Of a stretch of DNA of 64,000 nt, positions 1 through 8,833 are shown in pieces. Position 1 is the stretch's first letter. Every line of letters starts with the position of its first letter. Origin of the DNA: a marine gamma proteobacterium HTCC2143 (lineage in GTDB: Bacteria > Pseudomonadota > Gammaproteobacteria > Pseudomonadales > Dasaniaceae); the NCBI GenBank assembly GCA_000169075.1, contig AAVT01000003.1, positions 62,001 to 126,000 on the forward strand, given 5' to 3'. A program made the translations under genes and the position numbers. The notes under the pieces are model-generated. The model saw nothing but the letters and a program-made list of their open reading frames with translations, searched no databases and was not told the origin of the DNA.

Positions 1-1
1 A

Positions 2-151
2 AAACAGTTGATAGGCCGATATTTCGCCTACTATATTTCGATACTTCCTTTCATGCTCGGCTTTGTGTGGGTCGCGATCGACTCAAAAAAACAGGGATGG
101 CACGATAAAATGGCAGGAACGCTCGTTGTTAAGGCAAAACTCGAGAACTAA
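2..151 (+). CDS. RDD family membrane protein, C-terminal fragment
   Basis: The open frame enters from the left edge and ends at the TAA at 149-151, giving the last 49 residues. It contains a hydrophobic stretch followed by a polar tail with the run GWHDKMAGTLVV. This is the typical end of RDD-domain integral membrane proteins, in which a conserved WHDK-AGT motif follows the last transmembrane helix. RDD proteins are small multi-pass inner-membrane proteins, mostly of unknown function; some have been linked to ion transport. The start and the RDD motif itself lie outside the window, so only the family can be given. Confidence 0.7.
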   Translation, partial: KQLIGRYFAYYISILPFMLGFVWVAIDSKKQGWHDKMAGTLVVKAKLEN

Positions 152-226
152 CATTTAGGGGCTTGCCAGATTGCAAAAACTCTACTTCCTGGCTGCCGGC
201 AAAGGCTATCTAAATACCAATAGGCG

Positions 227-1015
227 CTAGTACTTTTCTACCGTATTCTCGAAAACAAATGAATTGTTATCCATCACCAGACGATGCCGCTCACCCTCAA
301 TACCCGCTTCCCAGTGCTCGTAACCGGCATCGCCATGCCATAACGCCACGCGGTTACTGTCGGCATTCATAACCACTCGAGTGGTATAGACCTTCGGATC
401 TCGTGATTGAAAATGTTCAATAACAGACACTGAAGGACTGTGTTGGGCAATATGATGCAGGGTAAGCCAGGTCGGCGGCACTAAATCTAACTCACCCGCC
501 GCATGCCTTGCCAATGCTACAGCGGGATTAATCCAGGCATGAGCCTTAATCTCTCCGTCGTCAATGACAACGCGGTGTTCGTCGGTCACATGTGCGGCAA
601 AAAACCACGTAGCAAAACGTTTTTGGGGGCCAGGTGGTGGAGTCCAGTGTGAAAACCAAACAAATTTATCTGCGCTGACATCAATCCCTGCTTCTTCACT
701 GGTCTCTCTTACTGCCGCTGCATAAGCCGCAGCTTGCAGTTGATCATGCGATCCCGATGCATTGTCAGGGCCTTCAAAGTCATCTGCGTCGATTTTACCT
801 CCCGGAAAAACCCACATGCCACCAAAGGTAATTTTCGAGTTCTTGCGCAGCATTAATACTTCAACGCCATCATCTCCGTCGCGCAGCAATACTACGGTTG
901 CTGCCGGTATCGGTTTAGATACACCTTCGTCTGACTCGCTTCGCGATTCGATATTTCCGTACATATCATTGCGATGCTGATTACCCACTGGAGGCGTTGC
1001 ATTTGGATCACTCAT
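227..1015 (-). CDS. NUDIX hydrolase family protein (NUDT19-like layout)
   Basis: A 262-residue protein with FPGG at about 70-73 and the Nudix-box core RETSEEAG at 103-110, which supplies the metal-binding glutamates. The family hydrolyses nucleoside diphosphates linked to another moiety; the substrate cannot be read here. About 30 residues separate the GG from the REXXEE core, and about 150 residues follow. This long form resembles the NUDT7/NUDT19-type CoA or nucleotide-sugar pyrophosphatases more than the short MutT type (inference). I chose the ATG at 1015 because AAGGAA lies just upstream; an in-frame start at 1096 would add 27 unsupported residues. It follows the patatin gene on the same strand after 95 bp. 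Confidence 0.75.
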   Translation of the reverse strand: MSDPNATPPVGNQHRNDMYGNIESRSESDEGVSKPIPAATVVLLRDGDDGVEVLMLRKNSKITFGGMWVFPGGKIDADDFEGPDNASGSHDQLQAAAYAAAVRETSEEAGIDVSADKFVWFSHWTPPPGPQKRFATWFFAAHVTDEHRVVIDDGEIKAHAWINPAVALARHAAGELDLVPPTWLTLHHIAQHSPSVSVIEHFQSRDPKVYTTRVVMNADSNRVALWHGDAGYEHWEAGIEGERHRLVMDNNSFVFENTVEKY

Positions 1016-1110
1016 AATAATAATTCCTTGATAATTACTGGCGCGGTTACCGCCTATGGGTATTCGGCGACCTACGCCGGCCACATGGGCCAGCATCCTA
1101 CTCCTTACCT

Positions 1111-2601
1111 TCAGCCAGCTTTTGCACTGCGCTGTAAGCCTTTATTCTTATAGATTTTACGAACGTCGTGATCAGCATGGTGATCAAGAATGACATCCAA
1201 TGTTCTACCAATTTTTGACTGAATTTTTATCCGCTCTAACATCCCCCAGGTAGACCGTTCACCTTCTTCAACTAAATGTTCAATTTCTGTCACCGTCAAC
1301 TGTCCCAGTAGCTTACGCGGATCCACAAAGCTAAATGAGGGTATGATTGTAATGTCACCCGTATATTCCTGTGCAGACAGTGAGGAGATCATGTTCATTG
1401 TTCGCCCCACCTCTGGCCAATCACGCAAATAGCGACGACTGAGCGCCTCGCCACCGCGCACTAACTCTTTACTCATAGAACGCCAAAAGTTTTTCAAACT
1501 TTGCGGGACCGGCAAATCCTTATCGTAGTTTAACAACATCAAAGAGAGCGGATTGGCTTGACTGACAATATAGTGATTTACGCCATAAAGTCGCGCCAAG
1601 CGCTTTGCAGGTAAGTCATCCGTCACAGCGCCGTCAATCCAACTGCGGTTTGGAAGATATGGCTGAGCCTCCCCATAAACATTCTTTGCCATTAGTTTTA
1701 CCGCAGGGAAAACTCCAGGCACCGCACACGACGCCATAACAGCGGTGCGAATGAATACATTGGGAGAGGTCATCGCGTTCATCAAGCGAGAGTTCTGATG
1801 CTCCTCAACTGACGCTATAGTCACGTTTATTTGTCGACCCGTTTTTTCATAAGCTTCTTGGAATGTCAAATCTGGAATGGCTTGCGCCAACATCGCCTGA
1901 ACCGTCGCAATATCCACTTGTGGGCGCATCCCACCCGCCTGACTATCATCTAGCGTTTCTTGACCGAAGCCAAGAACATCGTTTTCTTCTAACAATGTCA
2001 CGAGCTCTTCATCAGTATGAGTACCCAGCAAACCAGCCATCATTGAACCTGCGCTGGATCCTGAAATAACTGTCGGCAGCAGATGGTTTTTAAGAAGGAC
2101 TTTAATGACGCCGGTATGAAAATGACCCAATGAACCCGCACCGCTTAACATCAGCGCAGAGCGTCCGAAGCAGTGACTAGCGCGATCAAAAAAGTCCATC
2201 TTATCTTCCCAAGATATTTCATTCTCGGGTAATGAAGAAATATGCTGCAGGCTGGCGACTAATTCGTCGACATAATCTGCGATCAATTTTTTAGTGCCAA
2301 ATTTAGCACGTTCGTACATGGAGGCTCTGCCCATGCCGCCCATGTTGCCGTGAATCCCCTCATTGAGAGCAAACAATAGACCCATGTCATCACCAGCTTT
2401 ACGCAATTCTTTAAGCTGGCTCAGGCGTGATCGGATTTCAACATAATCATAACCTTTTGACTTTTCGCGGAGTTTCCACACTTCACTGCCCGAGATAGCA
2501 TCATGCTCTAAGGCCGCCTCTTTCCAATCTTCATAAGATGTGGCTGTGGCCATTTTTTCTTCAATTTCACGCAATTGTCCCGATTTAAAATATTCGGCCA
2601 T
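1111..2601 (-). CDS. DUF3336 plus patatin-like phospholipase / acylglycerol lipase
   Basis: A 496-residue protein with an N-terminal DUF3336-type helical region (about 1-140) followed by a patatin domain. The patatin elements are intact: oxyanion loop SGAGSLG near 153-159, nucleophile elbow GSSAG at 181-185 with Ser183, and the second dyad member in WIDGAVTDDL with Asp323. DUF3336-patatin proteins include the yeast Tgl3/4/5 triacylglycerol lipases; bacterial members are presumed acyl-ester hydrolases acting on membrane or storage lipids. No signal peptide is visible, so it is probably cytoplasmic or membrane-associated. The ATG is preceded by GGGG at suitable spacing. It lies 248 bp after the CoA-transferase gene, so a separate promoter is possible. 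Confidence 0.8.
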   Translation of the reverse strand: MAEYFKSGQLREIEEKMATATSYEDWKEAALEHDAISGSEVWKLREKSKGYDYVEIRSRLSQLKELRKAGDDMGLLFALNEGIHGNMGGMGRASMYERAKFGTKKLIADYVDELVASLQHISSLPENEISWEDKMDFFDRASHCFGRSALMLSGAGSLGHFHTGVIKVLLKNHLLPTVISGSSAGSMMAGLLGTHTDEELVTLLEENDVLGFGQETLDDSQAGGMRPQVDIATVQAMLAQAIPDLTFQEAYEKTGRQINVTIASVEEHQNSRLMNAMTSPNVFIRTAVMASCAVPGVFPAVKLMAKNVYGEAQPYLPNRSWIDGAVTDDLPAKRLARLYGVNHYIVSQANPLSLMLLNYDKDLPVPQSLKNFWRSMSKELVRGGEALSRRYLRDWPEVGRTMNMISSLSAQEYTGDITIIPSFSFVDPRKLLGQLTVTEIEHLVEEGERSTWGMLERIKIQSKIGRTLDVILDHHADHDVRKIYKNKGLQRSAKAG

Positions 2602-2849
2602 GTCATGTCCCCGATGATTTTAGCAGTATCCTGTCAATATGGACTAACGGCACCCTTATAGTGCCAGCCCCTAGTTACTGACTCATTTTACCTTGAGTGT
2701 TGGCATCCTAGGTCCCACTGGGGCACTAGAGTACATCGAAATAATCAATAATGACAATGTAAAGTCACACCGTCCTCAAGCTGATTTTTCACGATCTCGA
2801 AATACCAGCAGAGATTACCGGCGCTAGTCAAATAATTGCGGCTCTGCGG
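2602..2849 (-). other. intergenic region with AT-rich inverted repeat
   Basis: This 248-bp non-coding stretch separates the CoA-transferase from the patatin gene. AATAATT at 2831-2837 and AATTATT at 2852-2858 form an inverted repeat spanning the CoA-transferase stop codon, with a GC-rich loop. A shorter stem (GGCAC 2649-2653, GTGCC 2661-2665) lies close to the patatin start. Neither has a clear U-tract. I see no ORF in it with a ribosome binding site. Confidence 0.3.
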
Positions 2850-4079
2850 CTAATTATTCGTTATACCGGCAATGATACCCGCATCGTGCAATCGACCAAT
2901 TTCACCGCTGCTCAGCCCTAAGGTGTCCAGAAGGATTTCATCAGTGTGTTGACCTAACTCTGGCGCAGCAACGACCGTCTCTCTCGAGACAGCGCCAAAA
3001 TAGAGAGGACTGCCCGGCATCAGGTATTTGCCGATACCTGGTTGCTCCACAGTGCTAAACAATGGATTGTCCTCCGAGCATTCAGGGTCGATATCCACCA
3101 ATTCATTGACCGACTGATATTTTCCCCAGCACACATTGTGTTCGTCCAACAACTTGTTAGCGTCTGCGAAGTCTCTCTGAGCAAACCAAGGTTCAATCAA
3201 TGCAGCGAGCGCTGTGCGAGCCTTAAACCGATCTCCCTCTCTGGAAAAATCTAATCCCTTATCAGCCGCCAGTGATGTAACTGCACCCTCAATGCCCATG
3301 GCGCGAACAATTGATCGCCATTGGTTAGGACTAACCCCAACGATCATTACTCTGTGACCATCGCGACAACAAAAATCGCGCCCGAAGGTTCCATAGATGT
3401 GGTTTCCCATAGGCTCTCTGGGCTGATTATTAATTGTTGCTTCCGCGATGTAGCCCAAATTGCCAACGGTAGCCAGCGCCACATCAGCCAAAGCCAGTTT
3501 TATAAACTGTCCCTCACCCGTTAAACGGCGGTGTCGCTCGGCGGCCAATATGCCCAGTGCAATTTGCTGCCCAGCAATAACATCCCATGCGGGTAACGGA
3601 TTATTAAGAGGCCGCTCACCACCGCTATCATCAAATTGATTTAACTGTGGAAACCCAACCTGGCAATTAACGGTATAATCCAACGCACTGCCACCATGAC
3701 GATCGCCGGTCAAATTGAGATAAATAAGGTCTTGCCGATGCTGGCGGAGAGATTCGTCAGCTAACCAGCCTTTGGCCGGAAAATTGGTCAAAAATAACCC
3801 TGCGTCATCACCGGGAACCGTAATTAATTGGGTTAATAACTCCCTGCCCTCCTCTCGTTTGAAGTCTACTGCAATAGAACGTTTGCCCTTATTGAGACTA
3901 TGCCAGTAAAGACTCTGATTACTTGAAGTCACCGGCCAGCGACGATAATCTATGCCTCCACCAATGGGATCAAACCGAATAACATCAGCGCCAAGCTGCG
4001 CTAATGTCATACCGCCAGATGGGGCCGCAACAAATGCACTACCTTCAACAACTCTCATACCAGCCAGTATTTTTTGCAT
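2850..4079 (-). CDS. mct: family III CoA-transferase, mesaconyl-CoA C1-C4 transferase (2-methylfumaryl-CoA isomerase) type
   Basis: A 409-residue family III (CaiB/BaiF) CoA-transferase. Its opening, with VVEGSAFVAAP, GGMTLAQLGADVIRFDPIGG and DYRRWPVT, strongly resembles Chloroflexus aurantiacus Mct as I recall that sequence, and the length is the same. Mct moves CoA intramolecularly from C1 to C4 of mesaconate in the 3-hydroxypropionate bicycle. The catalytic aspartate expected in PAWDVIAG is present (Asp166), followed by the family motif RRLTGEGQ. I chose the ATG at 4079, preceded by GAGAGCGGAG; a TTG 57 bp upstream would overlap the dehydrogenase stop. The stop of the acyl-CoA dehydrogenase gene is 57 bp upstream, so the two are probably co-transcribed. 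Assignment as a generic CoA-transferase is certain; Mct is likely. Confidence 0.8.
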   Translation of the reverse strand: MQKILAGMRVVEGSAFVAAPSGGMTLAQLGADVIRFDPIGGGIDYRRWPVTSSNQSLYWHSLNKGKRSIAVDFKREEGRELLTQLITVPGDDAGLFLTNFPAKGWLADESLRQHRQDLIYLNLTGDRHGGSALDYTVNCQVGFPQLNQFDDSGGERPLNNPLPAWDVIAGQQIALGILAAERHRRLTGEGQFIKLALADVALATVGNLGYIAEATINNQPREPMGNHIYGTFGRDFCCRDGHRVMIVGVSPNQWRSIVRAMGIEGAVTSLAADKGLDFSREGDRFKARTALAALIEPWFAQRDFADANKLLDEHNVCWGKYQSVNELVDIDPECSEDNPLFSTVEQPGIGKYLMPGSPLYFGAVSRETVVAAPELGQHTDEILLDTLGLSSGEIGRLHDAGIIAGITNN

Positions 4080-4136
4080 ACTCCGCTCTCTTTTTTGATA
4101 ATCGGCCAATCGCCGATAACCACCGTGATTTATCAA

Positions 4137-5822
4137 TCACGCATTGGTGATTAAATCTCGTGCTATGACTTTTAAGGCTAATGTCTCTTCAGCCCCTTCA
4201 AAAATTGACAATACCCTCGCGTCAACAAAATACCGGCTCACCGCAGTCTCCTCAGCATAACCCATACCTCCATGAATCTGCATCGCCTCTCGAGTAACCC
4301 ATTCCGCAGATCTGCAACTGAACAATTTGACCAGACTCGCTTCCATTTGCCCTTTACCGTCGTCCATCATTCTGGCGACCGCATAGCTGAACTGCCTAGA
4401 TGCTGTTATGGCTGCCAACATCCGCGCCAACTTGACCTGAGTTAACTGATATTCACCGATGGGTTTAGCAAATACCTTTCGTTCCCTGGCATAACTTACC
4501 GCTTGCTCAAATGCCGCCTGCATAACTCCAGTGGCCCTCGCTGCCGTTTGAATACGACCACCGGAAAGTCCCGCCATGGTGAAATAAAAGCCTTTACCCT
4601 TTCCTTCTTCGCCGCCAACCAGATTGTTTTCGGCAACAAAATAATCCTCAAAAAATAAATCAAAAGAGTGCATCCCTCGATATCCAATGGTCGAAATAGA
4701 CTTACCGATAAGACGCCCCCCCTGCGGCTGCTGGTAATCAAACTGGTGACCAGAGAACGCTGGTTTTTCAACCAGAAACATACTCAAACCTTTAAATCCT
4801 AGACCGCTATCGGTGTCAGTTCGTGCCAGCGTTACCAACAATTCCGCCTGACCGGCGAACGTGCACCAAGTTTTGCTGCCGTTGAGTAACCAGCCGTTTT
4901 CCGTCGGTGTCGCCTTAAGAGATATAGACGCTACATCTGACCCAAAATCAGGTTCAGTAATTGAGATAGCACACAGGGTTTCAGCACTTGCCAACCTTGG
5001 CAGCCATTGCTGCTGTTGTGCCGGTGTACCTCCTTTGAGCAACGCTCTTGCAGCAATCTCAGGACGAGTAATTAAGCTTCCAGCAGCGCCCAAAGAACCG
5101 CGAGATAACTCTTCGGTAACAACAATCATCCCTAAGCTGTCGTCGCGATCATCCGGCATTAATCCGCCAAACCGCTCGGGAATACTACTACCAAAACATC
5201 CCAATTCTGCCGCAGGCTTGAGTATTTCCTCGGGAATATCCAAATCTTCCCTGTGTATGCGTTCTGCTAGTGGCATAACAATATCGGTCGAAAAGCGTGA
5301 AAAACTCTCCCGAACCATTTCTTTTTCTTCCCCCAGTAATGCGGGTAGCTGCATATTGCTGCGATCCAATATATCAGCACCCAATGATGCTAACGTGGCA
5401 GCATTTAAATAGGTTGTTATTAATGCCTGCTGGTTCTCATGCATATACCCCGCCATGATAATCTCTCGATCCAGACCGAGATCCTCAGCCCGCACTAGCA
5501 GCCTCTGGAACACCGACTGGGCAGCCTCAGTGACAAAGATTAATGCTGTTACAGCAGCGAGGTCATCAAGCCCATCGGCCTGTTCTGCGTAATGTATCAT
5601 CACCTTTGCCGCCTGCAATTCTGCTACGCAAAAGGCCAGGTCATAACTGACTAATTGATACTGTTCGAGCAATCCCGCCATTAATTTTCCATCGCGGCTG
5701 CATTTACCCTTTATATTAACGAGCGCAGCATCAACAACGTCCAGCCATTGTTGGTTACAGCCCATTGCAAGAACCAGGTCACTCTGCGCACTTCCCGTCA
5801 TTCCAATCGCACTAACAGTCAT
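4137..5822 (-). CDS. mcd: acyl-CoA dehydrogenase with long N-terminal extension, (2S)-methylsuccinyl-CoA dehydrogenase type
   Basis: A 561-residue FAD-dependent acyl-CoA dehydrogenase. Residues 1 to about 165 are an extra helical domain. The standard fold follows, with SITEPDFGSDVASI, GSKTWCTFAGQAE, RKVFAKPIGEYQ and MQIHGGMGYAEE for FAD and substrate binding. Glu542 in IFEG is the canonical catalytic base position. An extension of this size and the segment TIGYRGMHSFDLFF are characteristic, as I recall, of methylsuccinyl-CoA dehydrogenase of the ethylmalonyl-CoA pathway, which makes mesaconyl-C1-CoA. That product is the substrate of the enzyme encoded next door. A perfect 14-bp palindrome lies in the upstream region. 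Alternative: another branched-chain acyl-CoA dehydrogenase of the extended subgroup. Confidence 0.75.
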   Translation of the reverse strand: MTVSAIGMTGSAQSDLVLAMGCNQQWLDVVDAALVNIKGKCSRDGKLMAGLLEQYQLVSYDLAFCVAELQAAKVMIHYAEQADGLDDLAAVTALIFVTEAAQSVFQRLLVRAEDLGLDREIIMAGYMHENQQALITTYLNAATLASLGADILDRSNMQLPALLGEEKEMVRESFSRFSTDIVMPLAERIHREDLDIPEEILKPAAELGCFGSSIPERFGGLMPDDRDDSLGMIVVTEELSRGSLGAAGSLITRPEIAARALLKGGTPAQQQQWLPRLASAETLCAISITEPDFGSDVASISLKATPTENGWLLNGSKTWCTFAGQAELLVTLARTDTDSGLGFKGLSMFLVEKPAFSGHQFDYQQPQGGRLIGKSISTIGYRGMHSFDLFFEDYFVAENNLVGGEEGKGKGFYFTMAGLSGGRIQTAARATGVMQAAFEQAVSYARERKVFAKPIGEYQLTQVKLARMLAAITASRQFSYAVARMMDDGKGQMEASLVKLFSCRSAEWVTREAMQIHGGMGYAEETAVSRYFVDARVLSIFEGAEETLALKVIARDLITNA

Positions 5823-5902
5823 TGAATCGTCTCATTGTCATTGTCGAAAAAATCACAGGGTGGAGTTTACCCTATATTAATTCCATCGCGCCGCAAAAAG
5901 TG

Positions 5903-5916
5903 CCTTTAATTAAAGG
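5903..5916. promoter_or_regulatory. 14-bp perfect palindrome, possible operator
   Basis: CCTTTAATTAAAGG is a perfect 14-bp palindrome in the 213-bp region between the divergent mcd-like and hrpB genes, 81 bp from the mcd start. Its symmetry and position fit a dimeric repressor site, but no regulator gene lies nearby and no matching second copy was seen. Function is inferred only. Confidence 0.35.
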
Positions 5917-6035
5917 GTAGGAGTCAAAACACACTGGAAAAAGCCCACCAAAGACAGTCCCTAGGAGCAATATCTCTGATGATCTCGAGCTTTTTACTGA
6001 TAACATGCTCCCATTAAGATAAAGCCGAGCGTATT

Positions 6036-8765
6036 GTGAGCATTGTTCCCGAGCTACCCGAACTACCTATTTCAGACGTTCTCACGAACATTGACCTGAG
6101 CCTCGAACAGCACCTGCAACTTGTTCTTGAAGCGCCACCCGGCGCAGGTAAAACAACGCTGGTCCCCCTCTCTATTCTGAAGCATCAGAGTGACAAACCA
6201 ATAAAAAATTGGCTCGGTCAACAGAGAATACTTATGCTCGAGCCGCGGCGAATGGCCGCTAGATCAGCTGCAACACGAATGGCTTCGCTACTGAATGAAC
6301 CGGTTGGGAAAACGGTTGGTTATCGGGTTCGGCAAGAAACAAAAGTCAGCCGACATACCCGTATCGAAGTCATCACTGAAGGAATTCTGGTAAGAATGCT
6401 GATACAAGACCCTTCACTTGCTGATATCGGCCTGCTTATTTTTGATGAATTTCATGAGCGGAGTCTGGACGCCGACCTAGGCTTGGCTTTCGCACTGCAA
6501 GGCCGGGAAATCTTTCGAGATGCTAGTAACCCACTTCGAATCCTTATTATGTCTGCAACACTTGACGGTAGCGCCATTGCCTCACTACTCGATAGTGCTC
6601 GGGAAGATCCGACCGACACTGCTGCTACGCCCATTATTAGTAGTCTCGGAAAACAATATCCGGTCGCTATTCATTACGGGGCTCGAAAACAGCAACACGA
6701 GGATATTATTAAGAGAACCGTGCTGGCCTTGATAGAAATCACCAACACACTAGAGGGTGATATTCTGGTGTTTCTACCCGGTTATAAAGAGATCAATAAT
6801 GTCAGAGGCCGGTTTTCTGCATCGCTCTCTGATTCACAGTCCTCGCTACTACACATATTTCCGCTATACGGCGCCCTACCGTTCGCTCTGCAGCAGCAAG
6901 CCATCGAGCCGCTTTCGCAAGCCGACCGGCAGCGAGGGGCTCGAAAGATCGTTCTTGCTACCGATATCGCTGAAACCAGTTTAACCATTGAAGGGATCAC
7001 CATCGTCATAGACAGTGGATTATGTCGGCAACCGATATTTAGTCCCGCGACTGGGATGACTCGTTTGCAAACTAATTCCATCAGTCAAGACTCCAGTATT
7101 CAACGGATGGGAAGAGCCGGAAGATTAGAACCCGGGCAGTGTTTTCGGCTCTGGAGCGAGGAGCAACAAAAACTGCTTCCACGGCATTCCCCTCCCGAGA
7201 TCCTGCAAGCCGACCTTGCCAGTTTGACTCTGCAGCTGCTCGCTTGGGGAATCCATGAGCCGGAGGAATTGGCTTGGCTTGATATACCGCCACGAGGAGC
7301 CCTCTCACAGGCGCTAGATTTACTGAAACAACTGGGGGTAATACAACAACATGATAAGCAAAAAGCTCTAACAGACAATGAGCCGGCGCTAGACCACTGG
7401 GTTTTGACACCCCATGGCACACAACTTGTTTCTTTACCGATCCACCCTCGTCTCGCTCATATGTTACTTCGCAGCCGGACTATTAATCAGCAAAAAGTTG
7501 CGGCAGCGCTAGCCGTATTACTGACCGACCGCAGCCCGCTTTCTAATCGTTTTGATACGGATATAACAACACAGATCGCAATAGTGCAGGGAACATCACA
7601 CTGCCAAAAACAATTTCGATCATGGCAGCAGCGAGCACAGCGACAGGCACTACTATTTGAAAAATTACTGTCTGATTTGTCGACGGATGCAGACGAGAGC
7701 TGCTCAGAAAACGACTCTGATGCTAACGCTATCGCTGAGCAAAATGCTGCCGGATATTTATTAGCCTGCGCTTATCCTGACCGCATTGCCCGTCGAAAAT
7801 CAGCCCACAGTAATCAGTATTTATTGAGCAACGGCCGCACAGCAATAATAGACTTTGCTGATCCATGCTGTGGACATGAGTGGTTATCAGCCGCTGAAGT
7901 AGTCGGTAGTACTCAGACTCAGAAAACCCCACAGAGTAACAACACTGATCGAATCTATTCTGCTTGTCCGCTGGATATCAATTTGTTTGATGGTGCTCTC
8001 AGTTACTTGATAAATGCTTCGACCTCCATTCACTGGGACGAAAACACTGACCGCTTTAGCGCAGAGAAAACCCATGCAGTCGGGGCAATTGTACTGCGAA
8101 AAGAACGTCTGGAAAATATTACACTTGAATCGAAAATTAATGCCATCGTTACCCATATCCAAAAACGGGGTTTGAACATTTTACCGTGGACGAAATCGAC
8201 ACGTCAGTGGCAGGCTCGAGTAACATTATTGAGGCGCATCTATAGCAGCAGTAATGACAAGGCTCGAAGCCCGTGGCCGGATGTAAGCGATCAGCACCTG
8301 CTGGCGTCGTTAGAACATTGGCTGACACCCTTTTTGAGTAAAATCGGCAAACGCAGTGACTTTGACAAACTTGATCTGCAGGCAATTCTCAATACACTAC
8401 TGCCTTGGCCCCTACCTCAGCAACTAACCGCACTGGCACCATTAACGATAACCGTACCATCGGGCCACCAAGCCGGCATCGATTACAGCCAAACATCGCC
8501 CGTCTTGAATGTAAAATTACAGGAAATGTTTGGCTGTAGAAGCACGCCAACTATCGCCGAAGGGAATATCAAACTCATCGTTCAATTATTATCACCAGCA
8601 AGACGCCCGCTGCAAGTGACTCAGGATCTGGAGGGGTTCTGGAAAACGAGCTACCACGACGTTAAAAAGGAAATGAGGGGGCGCTATCCAAAACATCCAT
8701 GGCCAGATAATCCATTAGAAGCGGTAGCAACCAAATATACTAAGCGGAATCGCGATAAAGGCTAA
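6036..8765 (+). CDS. hrpB: ATP-dependent DEAH-box helicase HrpB
   Basis: A 909-residue DEAH/RHA-family helicase. Motif I is APPGAGKTT (about 33-41), motif II DEFH (137-140), motif III MSAT, and motif VI QRMGRAGR is present further on. The long C-terminal half includes the HA2-type region and the HrpB-specific C-terminal domain ending in the RYPKHPWPDNP motif near residue 885. HrpB proteins are usually near 820 residues, so this one is somewhat long. The cellular role is poorly defined; an RNA-directed function is assumed from the family. The start is GTG, with only a weak Shine-Dalgarno match. It is divergent from mcd and convergent with the aldehyde dehydrogenase gene, separated by a hairpin terminator. 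Confidence 0.93.
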   Translation: MSIVPELPELPISDVLTNIDLSLEQHLQLVLEAPPGAGKTTLVPLSILKHQSDKPIKNWLGQQRILMLEPRRMAARSAATRMASLLNEPVGKTVGYRVRQETKVSRHTRIEVITEGILVRMLIQDPSLADIGLLIFDEFHERSLDADLGLAFALQGREIFRDASNPLRILIMSATLDGSAIASLLDSAREDPTDTAATPIISSLGKQYPVAIHYGARKQQHEDIIKRTVLALIEITNTLEGDILVFLPGYKEINNVRGRFSASLSDSQSSLLHIFPLYGALPFALQQQAIEPLSQADRQRGARKIVLATDIAETSLTIEGITIVIDSGLCRQPIFSPATGMTRLQTNSISQDSSIQRMGRAGRLEPGQCFRLWSEEQQKLLPRHSPPEILQADLASLTLQLLAWGIHEPEELAWLDIPPRGALSQALDLLKQLGVIQQHDKQKALTDNEPALDHWVLTPHGTQLVSLPIHPRLAHMLLRSRTINQQKVAAALAVLLTDRSPLSNRFDTDITTQIAIVQGTSHCQKQFRSWQQRAQRQALLFEKLLSDLSTDADESCSENDSDANAIAEQNAAGYLLACAYPDRIARRKSAHSNQYLLSNGRTAIIDFADPCCGHEWLSAAEVVGSTQTQKTPQSNNTDRIYSACPLDINLFDGALSYLINASTSIHWDENTDRFSAEKTHAVGAIVLRKERLENITLESKINAIVTHIQKRGLNILPWTKSTRQWQARVTLLRRIYSSSNDKARSPWPDVSDQHLLASLEHWLTPFLSKIGKRSDFDKLDLQAILNTLLPWPLPQQLTALAPLTITVPSGHQAGIDYSQTSPVLNVKLQEMFGCRSTPTIAEGNIKLIVQLLSPARRPLQVTQDLEGFWKTSYHDVKKEMRGRYPKHPWPDNPLEAVATKYTKRNRDKG

Positions 8766-8795
8766 CGCGGTTTTTGAAGGGACGAGGAAGGGAAA

Positions 8796-8825
8796 ACTGC
8801 GGCTATTACGATGAATAGCCGCAGT
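8796..8825 (-). terminator. rho-independent terminator of the aldehyde dehydrogenase gene
   Basis: The arms ACTGCGGCTATT (8796-8807) and AATAGCCGCAGT (8814-8825) pair perfectly over 12 bp around a 6-nt loop. Read on the minus strand the stem is followed by TTTTCCC, giving a short U-tract just after the aldehyde dehydrogenase stop at 8834. On the plus strand the following bases are not U-rich, so it serves hrpB less well. Confidence 0.8.
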
Positions 8826-8833
8826 GTCGTTGG

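Noticed and set aside
2649-2665. GGCAC...GTGCC hairpin as a terminator
   Set aside because: Only five base pairs, no U-tract, and placed upstream of the patatin start rather than after a gene.
4861-5412. 183-codon plus-strand open frame inside the acyl-CoA dehydrogenase gene
   Set aside because: It lies wholly antisense to a clearly conserved gene, has low-complexity Ser-rich translation and no Shine-Dalgarno.
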